Part shown: positions 9,522-18,738 of the stretch, in pieces
Numbering within the stretch: position 1 is the first letter of the stretch
Layout: each line of letters begins with the position of its first letter
NCBI GenBank assembly: GCA_947650285.1
Contig: CANTFL010000137.1
Coordinates: 310,001-374,000, forward strand
Direction of reading: 5' to 3'
Source: Hyaloperonospora brassicae
Taxonomy: Eukaryota; Oomycota; Peronosporomycetes; Peronosporales; Peronosporaceae
DNA length: 64,000 nucleotides
Translations under genes and position numbers: made by a program
Notes under the pieces: model-generated
Database searches by the model: none
The model's input: the letters and a program-made list of their open reading frames with translations, nothing else
What the model was told of the DNA's origin: nothing

Positions 9522-11927
9522 ATGTGGATAATCACATCGACCATTTACGAGCAGTGCATCTTTGGTGCACAAGAGATTCCCTTTTCAGGGTGCTTCATTG
9601 GAGAGCGTGGTCTTAGAGCGGATCCCGCTAAGATAAAAGCCATAGTTGATTGGCCGGTTCCTAAGAACCAAAAGGACTTACGTAAGTGGCTTGGCCTCGC
9701 CAATTACTTACACAAGTATAGTGCAAACTATGCGGACATGGCTCGAACATTGACCAATCTCCTTAAAAAGGATGTAGAATGGTGTTGGACTAACACCGAG
9801 CATAAAGCCTTTACGGCTGTAAAAGAGAGTCTTCTTCATGCGCCCATATTGGCTTTGCCCGATCCTGATCGGCCTTTCAGTGTCGTCTGTGACGCATCTG
9901 ACTTTGCCATCGGCAGTGCTCTGTTACAAACAGATAATGGTGGACGGGAACGCGTCATTTCGTTTGAGTCCCGGCAGCTGAAAGCAGCTGAAAAGAACTA
10001 TCCAGTTCATGACAAAGAGTTACTTGCAATGAAGTATGCTTTAGTCAAATTCAGAGTTCATCTGCTTGGCTCGAAGCCGTTTGTGATCTATACAGATCAT
10101 GCGTCATTACGCACTGCGACCCAGTCGCCACATCTCTCTCAGCGAATGGCTCGTTGGCTTTCCTTCTTTGACGAGTACAACTTCGAGGTGAAGTATAAGC
10201 CGGGTATGCAGAATGCTTTGGCTGATGCGTTGTCACGTAGACCTGACTATGAGCTTGCTCATGTTACGACTCTGTCGTCATCGGTCACAGACCTAATCCG
10301 CACGGCATATGTCAAGGATGAACATTGTGTAGCCCTGCTACGCGCTCTAGGGGGCGAGGAGTTTAAAGACTCGGACATAAAATTGTCGGCACGGTTACGT
10401 GCGAGGTTACATCGATATTCCATCGATCAAGGCCTGTTGTGCTATAGCACGGATGTGGAGGATACCCCTCGCATCGTTGTCCCTCATGATGAGGAGTTGA
10501 AGTATCGGATCCTCTATGAGGCACATGATACTGCGTTGAGTGGTCATCTCGGTCGTGAAAAGACCTACGGCTCTGTGAGCCAATGCTATTGGTGGCCCAA
10601 ACTATACAAATGGGTGAGCACCTATGTACGTACGTGTGAAACGTGTCAACGGGTGAAACCCTCACCACATGCGGCAGCGCCGCTGGCTAGTTTGCCTATA
10701 CCCAAAGGGTGTTGGGAGTCCATCAGTATGGACTTCCTGTTCGGTTTACCGAAGGATTCGTATGGAAATACGGGTATTGTGGTCTTTGTTGACCGTTTGA
10801 GCAAGATGGCTCATTTAACGGCGGTGCCAGACACCATTGATGGTGAAGGTACAGCGACGCTATTTATCGATCGCGTGTTTCGACAACACGGTCTGCCGTT
10901 GGCAATTGTCTCTGATAGAGATCCTCGCTTCACTGGGAAATTTTGGAAGTCCATCTTCAAGGTGCTCGGCACACGTTTGGACATGTCCACGGCGGATCAT
11001 CCGCAGACCGATAGTCAAACCGAGCGAGTCGATCGCGTTATCGGTGAGATATTACGCAGTGTTTGCGCTGAAACACCTAAGCGTTGGAGTTCAATGCTCC
11101 CTGTTGTTGAGTTTGCGTTAAATAACGCTGTTCACGCCTCTACAGGCTTTACTCTGTTCTACGTGAACAGTCTCACACACCCTCGCGTTCCGTTAACGCT
11201 ACCACTGCGTGTTTCAGGGCTTGGTGGGGGAGGAGTTGCCGATCGGCTTGCTGGTTTCAGCCCTGCTACTGTTCAGAAACAGGTAAGCGAGTTTCTCGCA
11301 ACGCGCTTGAATGTGTTACGACACGTACGTGATGCACTGGCTGATAGCCAAGATAAGCAGAAGGAACAAGCAGATGCCAAAGGCAGAGGTTGTATTGAAC
11401 GTTATAAGGTCGGAGACCAAGTTCTACTCAATGCTAAAAACCTACCTACAAATGTAGTGTCTTCCATCTTCAGGACAAAGTTGCGTCCGCGCTTCACTGG
11501 GCCATTCGCGGTCATTGCTAAGAAGGGATTGGCGTACACGCTCACCCTTCCGCGCAAACTGCGCACGCACCCATTGTTTTACTTTGGCTTACTTAAGCCG
11601 TATCGGGACCCGTCCCATGTGAACTCGGAGGCGCTTGCGCCGGGTAATAGGGCCTCGCCGTCGGCTGTTGCATTTGAACCAGGAGGTCAAGCTGACCATC
11701 CACACGGGCTAAGGCCAACTCCAATGCTTGAACACGGGCTTGCATCGCGTCGAGCGCACTCTGGGTCTTACCCAATGTCTCTTGGAGGCCACTCAGCTCA
11801 CGGAGCACCTTCTCATGCTCCTCCTTCGGTACACCGACGCTGCTCGATGAGCAAGGGAACCACCAGTTCCATGTGGAGAAAATACTTCATCGACGTCGTC
11901 GTCGTGGCCAATACCAGTATCTGGTGA
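9522..11927 (+). CDS. Element B pol C-terminal ORF: RT end, RNase H, integrase
   Basis: 801 open codons. Order: RT thumb (KDLRKWLGLANYLHKYS, about residues 50-65), RNase H (VVCDASDFAIGSALL, about 125-140; YTDHASLRTATQSPHLSQRM), integrase zinc finger (from LYEAHDTALSGHLGREKTY to CETCQRVKP, about 325-385), catalytic D in SMDFLFGLP, D in VSDRDPRFTGKFW and E in QTERVDRVIGE, then the C-terminal tail (YKVGDQVLLNAKNLP, LRTHPLFYFGLLKPYRD). Beyond about residue 775 the frame leaves the chromodomain; the element C copy keeps it. There is no independent start, so it would need a full gag-pol mRNA. The tail from 11593 is also coded on the other strand. Confidence 0.85.
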   Translation: MWIITSTIYEQCIFGAQEIPFSGCFIGERGLRADPAKIKAIVDWPVPKNQKDLRKWLGLANYLHKYSANYADMARTLTNLLKKDVEWCWTNTEHKAFTAVKESLLHAPILALPDPDRPFSVVCDASDFAIGSALLQTDNGGRERVISFESRQLKAAEKNYPVHDKELLAMKYALVKFRVHLLGSKPFVIYTDHASLRTATQSPHLSQRMARWLSFFDEYNFEVKYKPGMQNALADALSRRPDYELAHVTTLSSSVTDLIRTAYVKDEHCVALLRALGGEEFKDSDIKLSARLRARLHRYSIDQGLLCYSTDVEDTPRIVVPHDEELKYRILYEAHDTALSGHLGREKTYGSVSQCYWWPKLYKWVSTYVRTCETCQRVKPSPHAAAPLASLPIPKGCWESISMDFLFGLPKDSYGNTGIVVFVDRLSKMAHLTAVPDTIDGEGTATLFIDRVFRQHGLPLAIVSDRDPRFTGKFWKSIFKVLGTRLDMSTADHPQTDSQTERVDRVIGEILRSVCAETPKRWSSMLPVVEFALNNAVHASTGFTLFYVNSLTHPRVPLTLPLRVSGLGGGGVADRLAGFSPATVQKQVSEFLATRLNVLRHVRDALADSQDKQKEQADAKGRGCIERYKVGDQVLLNAKNLPTNVVSSIFRTKLRPRFTGPFAVIAKKGLAYTLTLPRKLRTHPLFYFGLLKPYRDPSHVNSEALAPGNRASPSAVAFEPGGQADHPHGLRPTPMLEHGLASRRAHSGSYPMSLGGHSAHGAPSHAPPSVHRRCSMSKGTTSSMWRKYFIDVVVVANTSIW

Positions 11928-12884
11928 AGTGGCGAGGGTACCCGGAGTCGTAGAACTCGTGGGAGTATGAGATGCCCCTTTGGCAGGACTGCCCTTACAC
12001 CGTGGATGTTTTTTAACATCGTGACCAGGGTCGCCTTGCGAACGAGAACGCTTCTCACCAATAGTGGTGGGAGGTAGCGTGTTGTTCCGCACCTTAGGGT
12101 CGTGGCCCGTGATTGCTATTGTAGCCGGAACATAACGCGTACGTGTACGCAACTGGCCCCTAGCCTTGAGCTTGGCATACTCGAACCGGAGCTTTCGTTC
12201 TAGACGAACGTCAGCCACATCGGCGCTGGCCCGCAGCGCTGGCACACTGCTAAGGGGCCGCTTGCGGTACACCCAACGGATGAACTGATTTTCCTCCTCC
12301 TCGGGCAGTTCGCCAGCGAACAACAAGATGGGCACGTCCTTTATCGGTCGAACCGAAACACCATGAGAGAGACTCTCAAGGTGTGCCAGGTAATGACCTT
12401 GCGTGGTAAAGAATGGTTCGAGATACCTCTCCTGTAGAACCTTACGGAATGCAATGTCTTCCGGCAACGTAGCCTCTGGTGCAATTGCCCATGTTGCGAG
12501 GCTACGGCCTTCCGTTTGACGGAGACGTTGCTCCACGTCAGGTGTTGCAAACACGTAACCACTCCGGTTCTGAACAACCGCCTAGGTATGCGCTCGACGT
12601 CATGCTCTCTCCCCACTCTGAAGGATTAGCTCCTGTTGCTCGTCGAGCGGGTTCGTGATGATGTTCTCACCTGCATCTATTGTATGATGCTGCGCCACTG
12701 GCGCGGTGATATCACCACGTTCAACGAACGGATTCGATGCTGTAAGAGGACGAGCCTCAGGTACAGCGGAGTGGGATGATATCCCGTCATCTCCATGGAC
12801 ACTGGTATCACTACCATAGTCCACATCCTCATCGAAGTCGAGGTAAGAGGAAAGAGTCCGAGACTCATTGGGTGGCAAAGCCAT
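11593..12884 (-). pseudogene. Element B antisense gene, broken copy
   Basis: Counterpart of the intact plus-strand ORF of element C (14777-16078). It starts ATGGCTTTGCCACC at 12884 after the same acacc context, continues with PLTASNPFVERGD, NPLDEQQELI, GRSLATWAI, PILLFAGELPEEEENQF, VADVRLERKLRFEYAKLKARGQLRTRTRY, and ends GTGPDTA with TAA opposite the integrase LLKPYR codons. Stops near 12600 and shifts near 12555 and 11800 split it into three open parts. It overlaps the integrase tail between 11593 and 11927. Confidence 0.8.
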
Positions 12885-12980
12885 GGTGTTTCGTGTTTAG
12901 CAACCGCGAGGTTAAGCACACACACATACCAACCTCTTCGAGGAAAGAAGCCGATTGACGTTTTGTGGTAACGTCAGTCT

Positions 12981-12992
12981 GGTGGGGGAGGG
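12981..12992 (+). other. Polypurine tract of element B
   Basis: ggtgggggaggg lies directly before the 3' LTR. The same run precedes the 3' LTR of element C on the minus strand (14670-14681), as expected for the plus-strand primer of an LTR element. Confidence 0.85.
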
Positions 12993-13467
12993 TGTAACGG
13001 GGTTACACGTCGGCTGGTAGTCGACGATAGGTGTGGTGCACACAAGAGAGAGGGTATCCTATAAGGTAATATTAGAACACAATGAGTGTATCAATTGTTG
13101 AAGACTGATGTATGTCATCAATTGATTACGAGATCTTTTAAGAGGTTATTTAGGGCAGGTTAAAAACGGTTTTCTAAGGTGTTCTTTTAGGTTTGATAAA
13201 GAAATAAAAATTCAGTTCCCCTTTTGATCACTGAAAGACACGTGCCTCACGAGGCGTCTTTGATCGGTAGGAGCTAGCAATACCTGTGAAGATAGCTACT
13301 CCTGAGCACTCTGTGCTGTGATTATTTTGAATCGTTTGATCCCTTAGGAACGGCAACCGTAAGCTCTCTGAGCTTGTTGAATCTCTGAGTCGGTTTCTTT
13401 GAACCAAAGTTGCTCGTAAGAGCGTTAAGTCTTCCTCTGACTTAAGGAGCTGTGTAGCTCCGCTACA
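12993..13467 (+). repeat. 3' LTR of element B
   Basis: 475 bp, tgtaacgggg to ctccgctaca, followed by the second copy of the target duplication gtaac. It matches 5936-6410 except for about six substitutions. Confidence 0.96.
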
Positions 13468-13626
13468 GTAACAGACGAGCAGCTCGACGATCGTTTCTAC
13501 AAAGAGCACGACGCTTAACCCACGAACCCGGCAAGATCGGTCATCCTGTCGGAACTTGATCGGTCGCGCCCTAGTGCCAAATGTTCGCGTCGGGAAAAGA
13601 AGCAGGAAGCGATACATGATATGCAT
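13468..13626 (-). pseudogene. Interrupted host ORF, upstream part
   Basis: From the ATG at 13626 the minus strand is open for 53 codons (MHIMYRFLLLFPTRT...) down to the edge of element B, with a hydrophobic run VVLFVETIVELLVCY just before it. Removing B and one gtaac joins it in frame to the open strip at 5930-5706, giving about 128 codons without a stop before the A1 LTR. The protein is not recognised. The ATG is the first in the frame but not proven; the real gene could start further upstream with an intron. Confidence 0.45.
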
Positions 13627-14092
13627 GTGAAGTCGTACTATACAGCTGAATAAAATCGATGTGCCTCACAACGGAACAACTGCATGTCGACAATAGGCTG
13701 CCGCAGCCCCTTTAGGCAGATATGCTCACGCAGAATCTGTGGGTATAGGGGCGAAGAACAGGCATGATAGGAAAGCACAAATAACTACGCTCCTGTACCA
13801 TCGCTTCATTACACGTTTGGCGCATGGGGCAAAAGCTCCTTAGTGGAAAGTTACGGCTCTGTAGCAGGTCCGCATGATTCACAGCGTACTCATGGGCTCA
13901 TTTTATTCTCACGCGTTCAGTATTCTCAAATACGATGGCTTTACCGCCGTGAGCCAGAATCCCTCCTCAGCTATAGAGCGACTCAAGCCGAAAAAACAAT
14001 GGACTACCACCTCGAAAGCAAATGTCCCTCAGCGTTGCTATGTTCAGTATATAGTTTGTTGTTTCTGCCATCGCATGATCGATGAACATGTG
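13627..14092. other. Host spacer between elements B and C
   Basis: Unique sequence with no recognisable coding signal. If the ORF starting at 13626 is real, this is its upstream region. It ends in the target duplication atgtg (14088-14092) of element C. Confidence 0.6.
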
Positions 14093-14669
14093 TGTAGCGG
14101 AGCTACACAGCTCCTTAAGTCAGAGGAAGACTTTACGCTCAATGAGCAACTTTGGGTCAAAGAACCCGACTCAGAGAGTCAACAGCTCAGAGAGCTTAAA
14201 GGGTGGTTCAGAGAACCCGACTCAGAGAGTCAACAGCTCAGAGAGCTTAAAGGGTGGTTCAGATAACCCGACTCAGAGAGTCAACAGCTCAGAGAGCTTA
14301 CGGTCCCCGTTCCAGAGGGACCAAACGATTCAAAATAATCACAGCACAGAGTGCTCGAGGACAAGCTACCTTTACAGGCGTTGCTTCTGTCCTCCCGATC
14401 AAAGACGCCTCGTAAGGCACGTGTCTTATGTTGATCAAAATGGGAACTGAATTTTATTTCTTCATTTAACCTAAAAGAACACCTTAGAACAACGTATTTA
14501 AACTGCCCTAAATAACCTCTTAAAAGATCTTGCAATCAATTGATGACAGACACCAGTCTTCAACAATTGATACGCTCACTGTGTTCTAATATTACCTTAT
14601 AGGATACCCCCCTCTCGTGTGTGCACCACACCTATCGTCGGCTACCAGCCGACGTGTAACCCCGTTACA
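14093..14669 (-). repeat. 3' LTR of element C (three 51-bp units)
   Basis: 577 bp from tgtagcggag to ccccgttaca on the plus strand. Between about 14155 and 14300 it holds three tandem copies of a 51-bp unit beginning agagaacccgactcagagag; the partner LTR has two. The polypurine tract lies next to it at 14670-14681 (minus strand). Confidence 0.96.
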
Positions 14670-14776
14670 CCCTCCCCCACCAGACTGACGTTACCACAAA
14701 ACGTCAATCGATCTTTTCCTCGAAGAGGACGGTGTGTGTGCGCTCTAACCTCACGGTTTGCAAAGCACGAAACACC

Positions 14777-16078
14777 ATGACATCGCCACCTTACGAGTCC
14801 CCGACTCTCTCTTCTTACCTCGGCATTAATGTGGAGGAGGACTATGGTAGTGATACCGATGTCCGTGGTGAAGAACGGACAATGTCAAACTCACCAGTGC
14901 AAGAGGCATCGCCTCATACTGCACCAAACCCATTTGCCGAGCGTAGTGAGACCACCGCGTTAGAAACGCAGCATCATGCAACAGATGCAGGTGAACACAT
15001 CATCACCAACCCGCTCGATGAGCAACAAGAGTTGGTGATCCAACAAGAGGAGAGCGCTCAGCGCCGTATGCAGCTTGCTGCAGACCTTGAGGGTCGTCGT
15101 GGCTATCAGTTCACGCCACTCAATGTGGAAGAGCGTATACGCCAAACGACAGGTCGTTCCCTGGCAACGTGGGCCATTGGCGCTGAGCCGACATCTTCTG
15201 ATGAAGTGGCGAGCCGACAGGCACTTCGTGAGAGGTACCTGCAACCCCACTTGACGACTCTAAGTCAATACAAGTTGCGACTTGACACGCAAGCACGGGG
15301 TGCACTGGTGCCACCGATGAGGGGTATACCCATCCTCTTATTCGCAGGCGAATCTCCGGAGGAGGAGGACAACACTTTTGTGCGCTGGGTGCACCGGAAA
15401 CGTCACCTCAGCAGCATGCTAGCTCTCAGAGCAAGTGCCAATGTAGCAGATGTTCGTCTCGAACGAAAGCTTCGGTATGATTATGCCAAGCTTAAGGCCA
15501 GAGGCCAATTGCGATTTCGCACCCGCTATGCTCCGGCTGTGCCGATGGAAGTGGGAGTTGGTCAAGCGGAACCAAACTACCCACCTGCTTCCACCACTAT
15601 TGGTGGGAAGCGATACCGGTCGAAGGATGACCCCTGCCACGATGTTCAAAAACATCAACGGCGTATGGGCAATCCTGCCGAAGAGGTAACTCAAATTCCC
15701 GCGAGTTCTCCGACTCCGGGTACCCTCGCCACTTTACTAGATACTGGTATTGACCCTGACGACGACGTCGTTTCAGGAGTCGTTCCACATGGAACTGGCG
15801 GTTTCCTTGCTCATCGAGCAGCGTCGGAGGTGGTCGGTATACCGAAGGAGGAGCACGAGAAGGTGCTTCTCGAGCTGAGTGGTCTCCGTGAGACGTTGGG
15901 TCAGACCCAGAGTGCGTTCGACGCAATGCGAGCCCGTGTTCGGGCGTTGGAGTTGGGACAAGCCCGGATGGAGGCTCAGCTTGACTTCTTGATACGGATT
16001 CAGCAACCGATGGCAAAGCCAACCTACCCGGCGCAAGCGCCTCCAAGTTCACGTGGGAAGGATCCCGATACGGCTTAA
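14777..16078 (+). CDS. Convergent antisense gene of element C, 433 aa, intact
   Basis: An uninterrupted ORF on the strand opposite gag-pol. The start at 14777 (acaccATGACATCG) is chosen because element B keeps the same context; 15 codons upstream are also open. The N-terminal 100 residues are acidic and low in complexity (SDTDVRGEERTMSNSPVQEAS). The middle contains GRSLATWAIGAEP, GIPILLFAGESPEEEDNTFVRW and the basic segment VADVRLERKLRYDYAKLKARGQL. The end (about residues 345-405) reads as a coiled coil (LLELSGLRETLGQTQSAF...). The last 482 bases lie opposite the integrase tail and chromodomain. I recognise no known domain. Conservation with B and a like-placed gene in family A argue for a real product; regulatory, particle-associated or silencing-related roles are all only guesses. 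Confidence 0.8.
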   Translation: MTSPPYESPTLSSYLGINVEEDYGSDTDVRGEERTMSNSPVQEASPHTAPNPFAERSETTALETQHHATDAGEHIITNPLDEQQELVIQQEESAQRRMQLAADLEGRRGYQFTPLNVEERIRQTTGRSLATWAIGAEPTSSDEVASRQALRERYLQPHLTTLSQYKLRLDTQARGALVPPMRGIPILLFAGESPEEEDNTFVRWVHRKRHLSSMLALRASANVADVRLERKLRYDYAKLKARGQLRFRTRYAPAVPMEVGVGQAEPNYPPASTTIGGKRYRSKDDPCHDVQKHQRRMGNPAEEVTQIPASSPTPGTLATLLDTGIDPDDDVVSGVVPHGTGGFLAHRAASEVVGIPKEEHEKVLLELSGLRETLGQTQSAFDAMRARVRALELGQARMEAQLDFLIRIQQPMAKPTYPAQAPPSSRGKDPDTA

Positions 16079-16384
16079 GCATTCCAACGTAGAACACGGG
16101 GTGTGTGCGCAGTTTGCGCGGAAGGTTGAGCGTATACGCAAGTCCGTTCTTTGCGACGACCGTAAAGGGTCCAATGAAGCGCGGGCGCAACTTCGTCTTG
16201 AAGACGGCGGATACTACATTTGTAGGTAGGTTTTTAGCCTTGAGTAGAACTTGGTCTCCGACCTTATAACGTTCAATACAACCTCTGCCTTTGGCATCTG
16301 CTTGTTCCTTCTGCTTATCTTGGCTATCAGCCAGTGCGTCACGCACATGTCGTAAGACATTCAATCGCGTTGCGAGAAACTCGC
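15597..16384 (-). CDS. Element C integrase tail with chromodomain
   Basis: The C-terminal part of pol. It begins in the integrase tail (VLRHVRDALADSQDKQKEQADAKGRG, YKVGDQVLLKAKNLP, HPVFYVGMLKPYRDPS), passes through a proline/serine-rich linker (about residues 95-165) and ends in a chromodomain: FHVERLLKRRRRQGQYQYLVKWRGYPESENS at about residues 190-220, then LRQDCPYAV. The usual tryptophan after ENS reads as arginine (SENSREFE). Chromodomains of this class tie integration to modified chromatin. A frameshift near 16440 separates it from the integrase core. The strand opposite 15597-16078 is the antisense gene. Confidence 0.85.
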
Positions 16385-18690
16385 TTACCTGTTTCTGAAC
16401 AGTAGCAGGGCTGAAACCAGCAAGCCGATCGGCAACTCCCCCCCACCAAGCCCTGAACCACGTAGTGGTAGCGTTAACGGAACGCGAGGGTGTGTGAGAC
16501 TGTTCACGTAGAACGGGGTGTAGCCGGTGGAGGCATGCACAGCGTTATTCAACGCAAACTCAACGACAGGGAGCATCGAACTCCAACGCTTAGGTGTTTC
16601 AGCGCAAACACTGCGTAATATCTCACCGATAACGCGATCGACTCGCTCGGTTTGACTATCGGTCTGCGGATGATCCGCCGTGGACATGTCCAAACGTGTG
16701 GAGCACCTTGAAGATGGACTTCCAAAATTTCCCAGTGAAGCGAGGATCTCTATCAGAGACAATTGCCAACGGCAGACCGTGTTGTCGAAACACGCGATCG
16801 ATAAATAGCGTCGCTGTACCTTCACCATCAATGGTGTCTGGCACCGCCGTTAAATGAGCCATCTTGCTCAAACGGTCAACAAAGACCACAATACCCGTAT
16901 TTCCATACGAATCCTTCGGTAAACCGAACAGGAAGTCCATACTGATGGACTCCCAACACCCTTTGGGTATAGGCAAACTAGCCAGCGGCGCTGCCGCATG
17001 TGGTGAGGGTTTCACCCGTTGACACGTTTCACACGTACGTACATAGGTGCTCACCCATTTGTATAGTTTGGGCCACCAATAGCATTGGCTCACAGAGCCG
17101 TAGGTCTTTTCACGACCGAGATGACCACTCAACGCAGTATCATGTGCCTCATAGAGGATCCGATACTTCAACTCCTCATCATGAGGGACAACGATGCGAG
17201 GGGTATCCTCCACATCCGTGCTATGGCACAACAGGCCTTGATCGATGGAATATCGATGTAACCTCGCACGTAACCGTGCCGAAAATTTTATGTCCGAGTC
17301 TTTAAACTCCTCGCCCCCTAGAGCGCGTAGCAGGGCTACACAATGTTCATCCTTGACATATGCCGTGCGGATTAGGTCAGTGACCGGTGACGACAGAGTC
17401 GTAACATGAGCAAGCTCATAGTCAGGCCTGCGTGACAACGCATCCGCCAAAGCATTCTGCATTCCCGGCTTATACTTCACCTCGAAGTTGTACTCGTCAA
17501 AGAAGGAAAGCCAACGAGCCATTCGCTGAGAGAGATGTGGCGACTGGGTCGCAGTGCGTAGTGACGCATGATCTGTATAGATCACAAACGGCTTAGAGCC
17601 AAGCAGATGAACTCTGAATTTGACTAAAGCATACTTCATTGCAAGTAACTCTTTGTCATGAACTGGATAGTTCTTTTCAGCTGCTTTCAGCTGCCGGGAC
17701 TCAAACGAAATGACGCGTTCCCGTCCACCATTATCTGTTTGTAACAGAGCACTGCCGATGGCAAAGTCAGATGCGTCACAGACGACACTGAAAGATCGCT
17801 CAGGATCAGGCAAAGCCAATATGGGCGCATGTAGGAGACTCTCCTTATCTGCTTGAAAAGCATCATGCTCAGTGCTAGTCCAGCACCATTCTACATCCTT
17901 TTTAAGGAGATTGGTCAATGGCCGAGCCATGTCTGCGTAATTCGCACTGTACTTGTGTAAGTAATTGGCGAGGCCAAGCCACTTACGTAAGTCCTTTTAT
18001 TTCTTTGGAACCGGCCGTTCAACTATGGCTTTTACCTTGGCGGGATCCGCTCTAAGGCCTTGCTTACCAATAAAGCACCCGAAAAAGGGAATCTCTTCTG
18101 CACCAAAAATTCACTTAGACGCGTTGGCGTACAACTTATTCGTGCGCATGCACTCGAGCACCGCTCGTAAATGGTCAATGTGATTATCCACATCTGACCG
18201 ACCGTTCATAGCACGACTATGGACAAAGATGTCATCAAAGTACGTCTGTGCATAACCTCTGTGAGGTCTAAACAATTGTGTCACAAGACGGTTGAATGTA
18301 GCCGGGGCATTTGATAGCCCTTGCGGCATAACGAGCCACTCCCAGAGCATACCGCTTGGAGTGCTGACCGCTGTCAGCGGAATATCGCTTTCTCGCATGA
18401 GAAGCTGGTAATAACCATCGACTAAGTCGAGCGCACTGTACATTGTACATCCCACCATATTGTTCTGAAGAACATACTTCCTCGGAATTGGTGTCTGAGC
18501 CGGGATGGTGGCCACATTAAGCTTATTGTAAGCATGAACAATGCGCCACTTCCCGTTGGGCTTTTTGACACAGAAGGTCGGTGTGGAATGGGGAGATTTG
18601 CTTTCACGAACCATGTTCGCTGCGTCCTTTGCACGAAAGAAGTCGTCTATGACGTCACACTGTTCCTTGGGCAAAGGCCACTACCGTGTT
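16385..18690 (-). pseudogene. Element C RT, RNase H and integrase core, broken
   Basis: RT palm with an intact box QTYFDDIFVHSR (near 18240), RT thumb, RNase H (VVCDASDFAIGSALL), integrase zinc finger (LSGHLGREKTY to CETCQRVKP) and core with D, D and E (SMDFLFG, VSDRDPRFTGKFW, QTERVDRVIGE). Lesions: TAG at about 18681 in the RT fingers, a stop near 18113 after ANASK, a small gap near 18000, a two-base loss near 16700 and a shift near 16440. The longest open part is 17930-16656. The codons are otherwise nearly the same as in B, so the breaks are recent. Confidence 0.88.
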
Positions 18691-18738
18691 ACGCAGTATT
18701 TAGTTCCAGGAACCAAGTCAATTTCGTGACGCACACCT

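Larger units (their letters stand above)
5936..13467 (+). mobile_element. Ty3/Gypsy element B, full length, TSD gtaac
   Basis: A complete 7532-bp element with two 475-bp LTRs (5936-6410, 12993-13467) that differ at about six positions, flanked by the 5-bp target duplication gtaac (5931-5935 and 13468-13472). The order is LTR, primer site starting tggtagcac (after 6410), gag, protease, RT, RNase H, integrase with a decayed chromodomain, antisense ORF, polypurine tract, LTR. Gag and the protease/RT part have stops; the RT-end to integrase part is open for 801 codons. LTR divergence near 1.3% points to a fairly recent insertion. It interrupts the ORF described at 5706-5930 and 13468-13626. Confidence 0.97.

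Noticed and set aside
14153..14300. Regular repeats in the LTR as a CRISPR-like array
   Set aside because: They are contiguous 51-bp tandem units without spacers, inside an LTR of a eukaryotic retroelement.
14281..14535. Short open frames inside LTRs (for example 14281-14535 and 21565-21819)
   Set aside because: They match each other only because they lie in paired LTRs; there is no start context or domain.
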